64,000 bases of DNA from Candidatus Jettenia caeni (GCA_000296795.1 BAFH01000003.1:434401-498400); one strand, 5' to 3'; positions 17,482 to 26,766 are shown, counted from the first letter of the stretch. Numbers and translations: made by a program. The notes: generated by a model from the sequence alone, not told the origin.

Positions 17482-18213
17482 TTACTTGATGAGATTGCCG
17501 GTGATCAGTCTGTCATTATAGTTCTCACTCTTCCTCCATACGCTTAAAGATATTGCCGCTATCTTACGACATACTGCATTATAGGCATTGTCATGACTGA
17601 TACCTCTCAACCGCAAGGTATCGTAATAGTTCCTTAAACCGCTCTTACCCTTTAAAACCGAATGTCCTGCCATCTTGTATACGCATTTTAATATCCGATT
17701 TCCCCAAATCTTTTCACTCCCATATCCCCTGCCGTCACTTATCCTCTTATGCCTCACCAACCCACAGTAGCTGTAATATTTGTACTTACTGCTAAATCTC
17801 TCCGGGTCTATTACCTGGGAGACGATCTTCGCCGCCTGGATACTCCCAATACCGGGAATGCTCTTGAGATATTTTATCTCTTGAAATCCCTTACTGCATC
17901 GAACGATCTCTTTTCCATATTCCTGCCTGCTTTCTTCCATCTTCTCCGTCTTTTTCTTCTTGTAGTCACCATTTGCTACTGGATTGCATACGATCAGCTC
18001 ATCTACTTCTGGTCTCAATATCTCATAGAGCCAGTTGCTTAATTCACACTCTTCAAAGGTCAGTTTCTTAACACCCTCTATGCCCCTCAAATACTTTACC
18101 AAAAGCCGACCGTTGCTCTCAATCGTAGTGTTGTCTGCTTCCCTCCCTCTTTCATCCGTTACATTGAATGTACAGGTTGACGAATGTGCATCCAATCCTA
18201 TATACTTTATCAT
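17482..18213 (-). pseudogene. IS110-family transposase with internal deletion
   Basis: 243 residues, against about 330-400 for intact members. The N-terminal RuvC-like DEDD domain begins normally (YIGLDAHSSTCTF, then LTFEECELSNWLYE) up to VANGDYKKKKTEKM, where family members continue with KTDxxDA and about 100 more residues. Here the sequence jumps directly to the helix before the C-terminal Tnp20 domain (LKSIPGIGSIQAAKIVSQ). The join is in frame near 17935-17950. The later acidic catalytic residues are therefore missing and the protein should be inactive, although the reading frame is open. The C-terminal serine region cannot be judged with confidence. Confidence 0.85.
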
Positions 18214-18740
18214 ACAGCCTCCTTTCCAAGGTTTAAAGTCTTACCACCTTCATTGGTGGTCTCAAGCCTTTATGATATTTAATATCACAAAAGGTTATTG
18301 CCTGTTCAAGGCTTTTTAACCTCCTTGGAAGGACGCTGCTTTTTCATATTACCATTGCGAGGGGTTTTTCCGAAGCAATCCTTTGCATGTTTCAGAAGAG
18401 ATTGCTTCGGAAAAACCCCTCGCAATGACATGGTTAAGGATTCCGTATGTTCCCTATACCTGCATACAACCAAAGATCAACTTTTGCCACATTCTGTTCG
18501 GTTTCATCCCTTGGATGCTATGGGTATAGAATAATATAAGAATCTGGAAATTTTCAATCCCTATTTTTATTTTTCAGTATTTTTCAGTACACAGAGTTAC
18601 CTGTTTTTTCTCAAAAAGACTTATGAATATCAAAGGCTCATTTCCTTCTTTTTTTCTGTTGACACAAAGGTTTTAAAGGCTGTATATTCGCTTAGCTGGA
18701 TAGCAATTACTTACCTTACATTTGCGATTAAGTACGGGTT
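18214..18740. other. Intergenic region upstream of IS110 remnant and of yihY
   Basis: About 525 bases between divergent genes. 18214-18330 has a short hairpin (CCACC..GGTGG near 18245-18260) and may be the non-coding leader of the IS110 element, where such elements encode their guide RNA. 18353-18427 is a long inverted repeat listed separately. The yihY promoter should lie in 18540-18740. No other coding remnant is seen. Confidence 0.4.
18353..18427. repeat. Long perfect inverted repeat (28-bp arms)
   Basis: Arms at 18353-18380 (beginning CATTGCGAGGGGTTTTTCCG) and 18400-18427 are perfectly complementary over 28 bases with a 19-base loop. This 'CATTGCGAG...GAAGCAATC' element resembles widespread non-autonomous palindromic repeats found between genes in many bacteria. 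It would form a very stable hairpin in RNA. Confidence 0.85.
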
Positions 18741-20507
18741 ATGGACTCTGTAAATCCTCTGGTATTCTATAACAAAATAAAAAGGTTTATTTCCGTCGAT
18801 ATTTGGGCCGATGTTGAAGAGCCTTCTGCCTCAAGACGATTTTTTCGCAGACTCCTGAAGGTCTGCCTCCTTACCGTAAGAGAATTTACTGATGGCCAGT
18901 GGCCGTTAAAAGCCTCGGCGCTGACCTTTGTTTCTCTTATCTCGCTTGTTCCCTTTTTGGCTTTTATTCTGTCTATTTCGAAAGGTCTTGGCGCAGAAAA
19001 GGTACTGAATCAGAAAATTGATGATTATATTATTGACCTGCCGGGTGGTAAAATGACCTCTTCTGTTGTTCGTTTTAAGCGGAAATTACTTACTCAGATT
19101 GATATGCTAAATTTTGCAGATCCGAGTAGCAAAAATAAACTTTTGAATACTATTGAATCTTTCGATGCCGTTATTACTCTTGAAGATAAGGGAGAAAATC
19201 AGAACGATTTTCCGAAAGGAGAAAGAGCAGAAGATATACCGGTTTTCAGTGAATTAAGCCCATCTCAGAATCTATCTATGAATAAAGAGGAGTTAAAAAC
19301 TGCCGTTGAAAATTTTGAATCAGAGCTTGTTGAGGCTGTTAATTCGGTAAACTTTAGTGAAGAAGATGCAAAAAAGAAGCTGAGAGAAGAGGTCGAACTT
19401 ACTACACTCTCCGTCCCTACAAATATCAGTTTAAATGCCTTGCACTACAAGAGCCAAATCATGCACTTTATTGAAAAGACGAGTTTTGGATACTTGGGAG
19501 CGATTGGGCTTTTTAGTCTTATTTTTATCATAATCAGGGCATTAGGAACGATTGAAATGTCTTTTAACGACATCTGGAAGATTAAAAAATCTCGTTCAAT
19601 CTTTCGGAAGTTTAGTAACTATATCAGTATGCTGATTATTATTCCCATGCTTCTTCTTGCATCAACGACGGTTACTGCCGCTTTAACGAATGCAAAATTG
19701 GTAGCTTTCTTAAACAGGATTTGGGTTGGCGAGGCCTATTTAAGTATTCTTAAGTGGCTCCTTCCGATTGCGGTACTATGGATTGCATTTATCGCTGCCT
19801 ATATTCTTGTTCCGAATACCCGGGTTAAGTTTATTCCCGGCGTAATTGGAGGTTTGGCAGGAGGAACGATATTCCATTTGCTTCAAATTTTTTACTTTAG
19901 AGGCCAGGCTAGTGTTGCCGATTATAATGTGATTTACGGGGCGTTTGCAGCGATTCCTTTCTTTCTCTTGTGGCTGCAAACAAGTTGGATCGTTATTCTT
20001 TTCGGGGCAGAGCTTTCTTTTGTTATTCAAAATATCAAGTCCATTAAGATGAAAGGCCACTCGATTGGTATAAATTACGCATCTCGTGAGCTTTTAGGCC
20101 TTATGATTATGGGAAGAATTGCCTCCCAGTTTTTAGAAGGAAAAACGGAAAAATGGTCAGATGAGCATTTATCAGAGGAGTTGAATGTTCCCATCGGGGT
20201 GATTCAGGGAATTATTCTTGAACTCTCAGATGCCTCTCTGGTTATAGAAATACCTGCGAAACAAAATGTTTACTATATGCCCGCCCGGGATTTAAATTCA
20301 ATTTATGTAAATGAAGTCTTACATGCAATGAGGAGCTACGGAGAACATCGCGTACCTGTTAAAATGACACATTATGATAAAAATATAATAGAACTTATAG
20401 GGAAGACCCGGGATATCATAAAAAATAACCTGCAATTTACCATAAAAGATATTATCCTGAAAACCGATGTTAAAAAAGAAACCCCGCCTCCTTCATTAAC
20501 TCAATAA
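18741..20507 (+). CDS. YihY/BrkB family inner-membrane protein with C-terminal winged-helix region
   Basis: 588 residues. The family N terminus (LKASALTFVSLISLVPFLAF) and the later membrane segments (GAIGLFSLIFIIIRALGTIE, SMLIIIPMLLLAST, AVLWIAFIAAYILVPNTRV, AIPFFLLWLQTSWIVILFGAEL) match the YihY/UPF0761 group, formerly misnamed ribonuclease BN. About 150 polar residues are inserted between the first and second hydrophobic segments, unlike compact members of about 280-400 residues. The cytoplasmic C terminus (about 445-525) resembles a winged helix (SDEHLSEELNVPIGVIQGII). Function is unknown; a transport or envelope role is usually assumed. Confidence 0.85.
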   Translation: MDSVNPLVFYNKIKRFISVDIWADVEEPSASRRFFRRLLKVCLLTVREFTDGQWPLKASALTFVSLISLVPFLAFILSISKGLGAEKVLNQKIDDYIIDLPGGKMTSSVVRFKRKLLTQIDMLNFADPSSKNKLLNTIESFDAVITLEDKGENQNDFPKGERAEDIPVFSELSPSQNLSMNKEELKTAVENFESELVEAVNSVNFSEEDAKKKLREEVELTTLSVPTNISLNALHYKSQIMHFIEKTSFGYLGAIGLFSLIFIIIRALGTIEMSFNDIWKIKKSRSIFRKFSNYISMLIIIPMLLLASTTVTAALTNAKLVAFLNRIWVGEAYLSILKWLLPIAVLWIAFIAAYILVPNTRVKFIPGVIGGLAGGTIFHLLQIFYFRGQASVADYNVIYGAFAAIPFFLLWLQTSWIVILFGAELSFVIQNIKSIKMKGHSIGINYASRELLGLMIMGRIASQFLEGKTEKWSDEHLSEELNVPIGVIQGIILELSDASLVIEIPAKQNVYYMPARDLNSIYVNEVLHAMRSYGEHRVPVKMTHYDKNIIELIGKTRDIIKNNLQFTIKDIILKTDVKKETPPPSLTQ

Positions 20508-20941
20508 TCGTAGCATCAATTAATAAAAAATTCTTCCTTCTTTCTTTCCCCCCTTTTTTAAAGGGGGGTTAGGGGGATTAGAGGGGAACATGAACACACA
20601 GTGCTCTTTCTCCAAGGAGATACCTCTTTTTCATGGAACACTATTTTTAGCTTGATTGTAGAGGAATTTTCATTTTATGTAAGCGGTTTTCAGGGTGGCA
20701 CGGACTGTACAGACGCATAATAATGCGTCTCTCCGTTTGTCCGTGTTGCCGTCTTTAGCTTGATGCACATAAGGTGCGTCCCTGCCATAATCCAACAATA
20801 TTTTGAGTAACTATCTTTTGTGCAAGAAGTTCGTGTGGATGATAGATAAAATACTTGTGTATCTCAGAGAAAATAAGTATGCTTTAAATTTCTGGAATTT
20901 TTATTGTACATACCTTAAGAAAACCGTAAAGGAGTTGTGAA
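20508..20941. other. Intergenic region with several short palindromes
   Basis: Holds CCCCCCTTT/AAAGGGGGG (20548-20568), which could end the yihY transcript, a stem AGACGCAT/ATGCGTCT (20711-20730) inside a GGTGGCACGGAC...GTCCGTG repeat, and a copy of the TTAGCTTGATGCA arm also seen near 7736. AAGGAG lies just before the next gene. No gene is seen. Confidence 0.5.
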
Positions 20942-21730
20942 ATGAGAAGATTATCGATGTTGTTAGCCGTAAATTTAACTTTTGTAACTTCTGCCTTAAT
21001 TCATAGCGCTTATGCCTATACGATGAAGCCTGTTGAGCCACAGCGTAAACAGGCTACGGACATGAAAGCTGCTCAGCCGGATACGTCTTCCCTTTCTGGC
21101 AAAATCGTTGAGACAATGAATAGTGGCGGTTATACCTATTTGTGTATTGAGAAGGATGGTAAAAAGACCTGGGCTGCTGTACATGAAATGAAAGTATCTG
21201 TTGGAGATGAAATTTCTCTTGAGCCTGGATACGAGATGGAGGGTTTTACCAGTAAGACGCTTAACCGGACATTCGATAAGATTGTTTTTTCTGCCGGACC
21301 TGTCGGATCTGCTTCACCGCACGGTCATGGAGGAATGGGACATGGTGGAATGGGCAGTAGTGAAGGAATGGGCAGCAAGGGAACGGCAGTTGTTCCTCAG
21401 GAAAAAATAAAGGTGGAAAAGGCCTCCGGTAAGAATGCATATACGGTAGCTGAATTGCATGAGAAGAGAGCAGAGCTTGACCAGAAAAATGTTACGGTTA
21501 AGGGTAAGGTTGTTAAGGTTTCAGGTGGAATTATGGGAAAGAACTGGATACACATTCAGGATGGAACGGGAAATCCTGATGCCGGCAGTCACGATATTGT
21601 TGTGACAACCAAGGATGTTCCTTCTGTAGGTGATATGGTGACAGTAGAGGGAACGGTGTATAAGGACAAGGACTTTGGAAGTGGTTATCGATACAATGTG
21701 ATCATAGAAAATGCGAGTATTAAAAAATGA
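20942..21730 (+). CDS. Exported protein with NrfJ-like and OB-fold domains
   Basis: 262 residues with a signal peptide ending near SAYA. Residues about 50-120 (GKIVETMNSGGYTYLCIEKD, then SKTLNRTFDKIVFSAG) match the NrfJ-like domain found beside cytochrome c nitrite reductase and other exported redox proteins. A Gly/His/Met-rich linker (HGHGGMGHGGMG) follows and could bind metal. The C-terminal half (about 160-262) is a second OB-fold with VTVKGKVVKVSGGIMGKNWI and HIQDGTG. It probably works in the periplasm in redox or cytochrome assembly, but its molecular role is not known. AAGGAG sits about 7 bases before the start. It appears monocistronic. Confidence 0.82.
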   Translation: MRRLSMLLAVNLTFVTSALIHSAYAYTMKPVEPQRKQATDMKAAQPDTSSLSGKIVETMNSGGYTYLCIEKDGKKTWAAVHEMKVSVGDEISLEPGYEMEGFTSKTLNRTFDKIVFSAGPVGSASPHGHGGMGHGGMGSSEGMGSKGTAVVPQEKIKVEKASGKNAYTVAELHEKRAELDQKNVTVKGKVVKVSGGIMGKNWIHIQDGTGNPDAGSHDIVVTTKDVPSVGDMVTVEGTVYKDKDFGSGYRYNVIIENASIKK

Positions 21731-22077
21731 TGCTGGTTATGAAGGTAGTTCTCTGTTTATTACCGTAGATACCAATGTGCAGGGGCACGATGCACACCGT
21801 GTCCCTGCAAAACCGAAAATATATGAGCGTTAATTTATAGAGAAGTGGTTTCCGGAGGTATGCTTCAAGGCTGGTTCAACTCTTTGATTGAACTGTATAT
21901 TTAAACTCAATTATCGTGATCAACGGGTATATTTATAGCAGAGATGCAAGATTTTATGTCTCTCCGTATAGAAATAGATTTTGGGATAGCTTCTCATATC
22001 AAATATCCCGGTCAACCGAAAGGCGATGAAATCAGCGAAAGAAGAAAAGTCTGTCGGAAAGGTGTTTGTGGGTTAAG
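21731..22077. other. Convergent intergenic region with a hairpin
   Basis: Between the convergent NrfJ-like and asparagine-synthetase genes. CAGGGGCACG (21780-21789) pairs with CGTGTCCCTG (21798-21807) with one G-U pair; it resembles other 'GGGGCACGATGCACACCGTG' repeats more than a terminator. Nothing else is recognised. Confidence 0.4.
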
Positions 22078-23913
22078 TTATGGAGCTACCCATAGCTTGT
22101 GGGAAATCTCAAATACCGTTAGAGCAGCCACAAGGGTTTCCCAGTTCTCCTTTCCTGAAAAATGCTGATTCAGAAGGGTTTCAACCGTTTCCCCGTTGAG
22201 ATAGGTCCGGAATGCAGCCTTAGGGTTGTATACAATGTCGGTAATGGTATTTCGCATCTCTTCCCGAATCCATCGGGAGTAGTAGCTCGTCGGGACCTCA
22301 GCAGGGCCGCGATAGGCAAGTCCCAGCCGTTGATACCCCCTCTGTTTAATTCCCCGGTAGTATTTTATTGCATTGACCTTCCAGGGAGGCGCCGATAAGG
22401 GGATAAGATTCTTTGCATAAGGAAAATCCAGGATTTGCGGACAAAGTCTCCTGATCAGATCAATTTGTATTCTGTTGGTTATTCGCTCAGAGATAGGAAT
22501 AGCGGCAACAGCTTCTATCCATTGATGATCTAAGTAGGGAAAATAGACATCTACGCTGGGACGAACGGTTAAGATTCCCTTATTAAGGAATTTTCGGCAG
22601 CGCTCGTGGAGATAAAGATAATCCATGACGGATGCGAAAGAAGAATCTTGAGAAGTGTATCCTGAAAGAATGGTATTTATATGTTCTTCAGGGGCGCGAA
22701 GGCCGAGGGTTCGAAACTCTTGTTTCCATAGTTGTTCCAGATATCGGGGTCTTTTTTTACCCAACATCCTTTGCTTTAGGAGTTTTTGTACGGTAGTAAA
22801 ATTACTGATAGTAAGATCCTTCGGAGTGGCCCAGAAACTACGAATAAATTCTCCACCAATTCCATGAACTACAGCGTCAAATGAAGGATGAGAGTAAAGG
22901 ATTTGACAAGTATGACTATGGAGGGTGGCCATTATTCCGCCCTGATGAAGCACCATAGGAGTGAGCCATTCGCTTAATGCGCGGGGGTCTGTCAATTCAA
23001 AGGAGTGTTGCACTCCCGTTTGGTTTGCTAGCTGTTTAGCAAGCACAACATCTGTGCTGTTAGGTTGACCACTCGTATGGGTGAAAAATGATAATTTTTG
23101 ATTGGCAGCAGCCGCCAATATGCATCGTGAGTCCAGTCCGCCTGTCATGGCAATAGCGCAGTTCAAGTCTGATCGGGTGGAACGCCTGACAGCTATTTTG
23201 AGAATATTCTCCAGTTCATCCAGTCTCCGTTTATCGTACCTTCCATGAGGTTGTATATGATCCAGATGCCAATATTGTTCGATATGTACTGTGGTGTCCT
23301 TATACGTAAGATAACTAGCGGGTGGTAAGATATAGATGTCTTTAAAAAGCGTTTTTTCACCAAGGATGTATTCATAGCTGAGAAGATCTGCAAAACCCTC
23401 CACATCGATTTCTCTGGGTAGCATACCAGTTGCCATGATTCTTGCGAGCATTGATGCAAAGACAAGGGCGCCATTCCGCGCCCCCCAGAATAGGGGGCGT
23501 TGACCAAATTTATCGTTTGCCAAAACCATACGGCGGTTTTTTCCATCCCACCATGCTACATTGAAGCTACCGTTTATTTTCCTTAAGCAATCAATTCCCG
23601 ACCTGAGATAGTGTTCGAGCAATAAAGTTGCCCCATCATGCTCAATAAGATCTTCTCTGCCAAGATCGTTATTATCACGATAGATGATACCATCAAAAAC
23701 ACACCATAGACCATTCGATGCGTCTTCGGCGAAGTATATTGATCCGCCAGTTCTTGAAGGGTGAATCGTTCCAAGACCAGCATGGCCCTCCTGGGCAACC
23801 CAGTGATATTTGACTGATGATTCCGGAGATGGAATAGCTTTGAGCATTCTATTGAGTATATCAGTAGGATCGGAAACTCCATTGTGTGCTGCAAATCCAT
23901 GAATACCACTCAT
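22078..23913 (-). CDS. Asparagine synthetase B homologue lacking the Cys2 nucleophile
   Basis: 611 residues in two domains: Ntn-type glutaminase (about 1-215) and an ATP-pyrophosphatase synthetase domain (about 240-600) with the PP-loop TGGLDSR. AsnB enzymes begin MCGI, the Cys being the glutamine-hydrolysing nucleophile. Here the protein starts MSGIHGF, with AGT for the expected TGT, so it should not make ammonia from glutamine by the normal route. It could use free ammonia, or belong to an amide-forming branch such as beta-lactam-synthetase-like or natural-product/polysaccharide amidotransferases. It stands alone between IS copies; no biosynthetic partners are adjacent. Confidence 0.88.
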   Translation of the reverse strand: MSGIHGFAAHNGVSDPTDILNRMLKAIPSPESSVKYHWVAQEGHAGLGTIHPSRTGGSIYFAEDASNGLWCVFDGIIYRDNNDLGREDLIEHDGATLLLEHYLRSGIDCLRKINGSFNVAWWDGKNRRMVLANDKFGQRPLFWGARNGALVFASMLARIMATGMLPREIDVEGFADLLSYEYILGEKTLFKDIYILPPASYLTYKDTTVHIEQYWHLDHIQPHGRYDKRRLDELENILKIAVRRSTRSDLNCAIAMTGGLDSRCILAAAANQKLSFFTHTSGQPNSTDVVLAKQLANQTGVQHSFELTDPRALSEWLTPMVLHQGGIMATLHSHTCQILYSHPSFDAVVHGIGGEFIRSFWATPKDLTISNFTTVQKLLKQRMLGKKRPRYLEQLWKQEFRTLGLRAPEEHINTILSGYTSQDSSFASVMDYLYLHERCRKFLNKGILTVRPSVDVYFPYLDHQWIEAVAAIPISERITNRIQIDLIRRLCPQILDFPYAKNLIPLSAPPWKVNAIKYYRGIKQRGYQRLGLAYRGPAEVPTSYYSRWIREEMRNTITDIVYNPKAAFRTYLNGETVETLLNQHFSGKENWETLVAALTVFEISHKLWVAP

Positions 23914-24102
23914 ATTTGATCCTCCATAATCTTATAGTAGTGAAGAAAATCAATAAATATCGGGATCTTATTGGGTTTATTGAGTTACTAACTAAATATC
24001 AAAAAATGTACCATACAGAGAGAAAACTATTTGAATTTAAATTTTTACTTCAGATTGAATGGTATTTGGTGATAAAAGAGCTATTATTACAGGAAGGAGA
24101 AA

Positions 24103-24207
24103 ATGAGGTGCAAGAAAATAAAAATACAAAAGTGTGACATGGCGCAGGGGTGTATTGCTAAAGGTGTGACATGTTACAAACGGAAGAGAAATAAAAATTC
24201 AAAGTAA
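24103..24207 (+). CDS. Small Cys-rich ORF (34 aa) with strong ribosome binding site
   Basis: ATG at 24103 follows AGGAAGGAG, the best ribosome binding site in this stretch. The 34 codons give a basic peptide with four Cys (KCDMAQGC and VTCYKRKR). The CDMAQGC stretch resembles CGMTQEC in the doubtful ORF at 4345-4533. The stop lies one base before the target duplication of IS copy B. I cannot name a family. Confidence 0.35.
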   Translation: MRCKKIKIQKCDMAQGCIAKGVTCYKRKRNKNSK

Positions 24208-24217
24208 GATAATAAAC

Positions 24218-25368
24218 GGCTTTGTTGCACAAATCCGATAAAAAAGCAGTTTTTCCCTGTAGTATGCAATTTATGAGATCGCATAACTTTCCGGCATTCC
24301 TAATTTCATCATACAGTTTAAAACAGATGCCTTGATACCTACTTCTGTTCTTTGTTGAGCAAGATTTCTGGCATAAAGCCTATCGCCAAAGATGGTTTTG
24401 AATCGAAATATCGCATTCTCAACCAGAGAGCGGACGTGGTAACCAACACGCTCTTTCCACTGTCTTAGGGAAGTTCTTCTGATATGCCTTATCGTCTCAT
24501 CTCGGACATGTGGCTCTGTACTGCAGTTGCCATGCTGCCATATCTTTGCATCCTTCCTCGGAGGAATAAGTATTCTGAGAATCCCTCTTCTCTTACAACT
24601 CTCATAGACCTTCCTCTTATCATAGGAGCCATCACCGGCAAAGGTATCAATCCTTGACTCTTCCTGGCTTAGAAGCTTATCTACTACCTCTGAATCACCA
24701 GTACTATTCTCGGTAAGCTCTTGTGCTCTTATCTCTCCATCAGGAGTAATGGACAAATGAATCTTTCTCCATGTTCTTCTCTTGGTATATCCATGCTGTC
24801 TTACCTTCCATTCCCCTTCCCCATAGACCTTTAACCCACTGCTATCAAGGACTAATACCAGATTCTCTTTCTTCTCTTTCGCTAAAGAAATTCCCACTGT
24901 TTCACCTCTTCGAGACAGGGTTGAATAATCAGGAACCTTCAGAGGGATATTCATGAGCCGAAACAGTGATTTGACTAATCCTTCTGTTTGACGAAGTCTT
25001 TGATGAAATACGATACCCAACTGAAGCGTTGATGTTATGGCCAGATCACTATACGTAGGGGGAGACCCTCTTTGGCCCGTTGGCTCTGCATTCCATTTCT
25101 CTTGTACCCCCTCGTCTATCCATACATCAAGAGACCCTCTTTGTCTTAATGCCTCTGTATACTCTGACCAGTTTCTTACCCGGTAGTCCTTCTTTGATTT
25201 CTTCTTTTTCTGTTCTTGGAGCGGCCTTTTATCTGTTCCTGCTAGTTTCTTTACGTCCCGTTTCTGTTGCTTCATACTGATATACTTATCCTACAAAATA
25301 ATTTATGGTACTCTTTCCCTTATTCTCTTAGTATATCAGATATTTATCCGGCTTTGTGCAACAAAGCC
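24218..25368 (-). mobile_element. IS5 family, IS903-type insertion sequence, copy B
   Basis: 1151 bp, the same length as copy A and in the opposite orientation. Ends are GGCTTTGTTGCACAAA inverted repeats, and the flanking 9-bp direct repeat is ATAATAAAC (24209-24217 and 25369-25377). Because each copy has its own matching target duplication, they inserted independently and the DNA between them has not been inverted by recombination between the copies since. Confidence 0.95.
24271..25275 (-). CDS. IS5/IS903-type DDE transposase, copy B
   Basis: 334 residues, identical to copy A except Cys in place of Arg near the C terminus (LNCMMKLGMP). The DDE residues described for copy A are unchanged. 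This substitution is outside the catalytic core, so the copy may still be active. Confidence 0.95.
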   Translation of the reverse strand: MKQQKRDVKKLAGTDKRPLQEQKKKKSKKDYRVRNWSEYTEALRQRGSLDVWIDEGVQEKWNAEPTGQRGSPPTYSDLAITSTLQLGIVFHQRLRQTEGLVKSLFRLMNIPLKVPDYSTLSRRGETVGISLAKEKKENLVLVLDSSGLKVYGEGEWKVRQHGYTKRRTWRKIHLSITPDGEIRAQELTENSTGDSEVVDKLLSQEESRIDTFAGDGSYDKRKVYESCKRRGILRILIPPRKDAKIWQHGNCSTEPHVRDETIRHIRRTSLRQWKERVGYHVRSLVENAIFRFKTIFGDRLYARNLAQQRTEVGIKASVLNCMMKLGMPESYAIS

Positions 25369-25609
25369 ATAATAAACTATAAGGTATCGAATTACCGGTA
25401 ATTTTAAAATCGTTTCTTATCAGAAATATACTGGTAACTCAGGAAGTGGAATAGTTTCAGGCATTCTCTTTGGTTTGAGATTTTATTGTATTTTGGTAGA
25501 AAAAAAGAATATTATGACAGAAAAGTATCGTAAATAAGAATTACAAATCGGAAATTCCAAAACTGAACTTTTGTGATACATGAGAACTTCATGAAGGGAG
25601 GTTTGAAAA

Positions 25610-26020
25610 ATGTCTGACAGAAAGAAATGTATTTTTATAAGCGATATGCATATTGGAGCGAAAAGGGTTCCGAGAGAGAGCCGTTACGCTTACGATTGGC
25701 TTAGCCCGTCAAGAACGAAGATGCTTGAGGATTTTTTAAGATATTTAGCAACAGTTAAGGATATTGAAGAGATAGTTCTCTTAGGTGATATTATGGATAA
25801 TTGGGTTTATCCTGTTTATGAAATTCCTCCTACATTTGAGGAGATTATCGAATCTCCGGATAATAAACATGTTTTTGCTGCTCTTAAAGATCTTGCTGCC
25901 CGTAAAAAGGTTATCTATATGCCCGGTAATCATGATATGTTAATTACGAAAGAATGTGTAGACGAAAAATTTCCGGGTATTACTTTTGATGGAAATATAA
26001 CACATAGAAATATCTTGTAA
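25610..26020 (+). pseudogene. Metallophosphoesterase, C-terminally truncated
   Basis: The 136 residues hold the first half of a calcineurin-like phosphoesterase: SDMHIG (DxH), LLGDIMDNW (GDxxD) and MPGNHD (GNHD). The later histidine motifs (H and GHxH) that complete the two-metal site are missing because the frame stops at TAA after HRNIL. Family members of the LpxH/YbbF-like group run to 230-300 residues. A good GGGAGG ribosome site precedes the ATG, so the start is intact and the 3' part has been lost. The sequence after the stop shows no continuation in other frames that I can see. Confidence 0.7.
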
Positions 26021-26136
26021 CCCTGTAGTTTTTTAAAAAATAACCCCATAGGGGGGAAATGTTTATGGAAACTATTCTATTCCAGGTTTCTTTAACTTCA
26101 AATAATCTTCATTCGTAAAATACAAAGGAGGTTCCT

Positions 26137-26766
26137 ATGCGCACAAAATATTTCATTCTTGTTGTAGCAATCATTTCTGTACTTTGGGTTGATAGCGCCA
26201 TTGCCGATAAGAAGTGGAGTATGCAAGGTGTCTTTGTTGAAGGATGTAGTTGCAAGGCTCCATGTCCCTGTGAGCTGATTGGCTTAAATGAGGGGTGTAA
26301 TGCTGTTGGCGTGGTATCTTTGAGTGAAGGGAATTATATGGGCGCTGACCTGGCAGGAACGAAAATCGCCTATGCAGTTGCCCCAGGTGAATGGGTTCGT
26401 ATCTATGTAGATGGGAAGAATGACGGGCAGAGAGAAGCAGCCATTGGGTTAGCAAAAGGTATGTTTAGCACTTTTGGAAAGATTGAATCAACAAGTTCTG
26501 CGAACATTGACATATCAGGTATGGATGGCAGTTATACCGTAAAGGTAAATAATGGAAAGCTCATGCAACTTACCACTGAGCCTGTGCTTGGCGGAGATAA
26601 TAAAACTCCAATTACTCACACAAATATCAAAAATAGATTCATTTTAGTATTCATGCAAGGCAGAACCATTTTTGGCAGCTTTCATGATGGAGAAAGGAAA
26701 TTCGAATTGAAGGGCGGCAATTCATATTTTAACAATCGTGTGGGAAGTGAAGGTACATTTAAATAA
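26137..26766 (+). CDS. Exported DUF1326 protein
   Basis: 209 residues with a signal peptide (cleavage near IADKK). The DUF1326 hallmark is present at the mature N terminus: W.MQGVFVEGCSCKAPCPC, with a Cys cluster (CSCKAPCPC) and a further Cys at GLNEGC. These cysteines suggest metal or thiol chemistry in the periplasm. Function of the family is not established. A near-perfect Shine-Dalgarno AAGGAGGT precedes the start at ideal spacing, predicting strong translation. It is flanked by a truncated phosphoesterase and a decarboxylase gene on the same strand. Confidence 0.85.
   Translation: MRTKYFILVVAIISVLWVDSAIADKKWSMQGVFVEGCSCKAPCPCELIGLNEGCNAVGVVSLSEGNYMGADLAGTKIAYAVAPGEWVRIYVDGKNDGQREAAIGLAKGMFSTFGKIESTSSANIDISGMDGSYTVKVNNGKLMQLTTEPVLGGDNKTPITHTNIKNRFILVFMQGRTIFGSFHDGERKFELKGGNSYFNNRVGSEGTFK

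Noticed and set aside
23886-24137. 83-codon ORF upstream of IS copy B
   Set aside because: It starts inside the asparagine-synthetase start region on the other strand and has no recognisable feature; the 34-codon ORF in another frame has the ribosome site.
13426-25377. A composite transposon bounded by the two IS903-type copies
   Set aside because: Outer flanks do not share a target duplication; each copy has its own 9-bp repeat, so they inserted separately.
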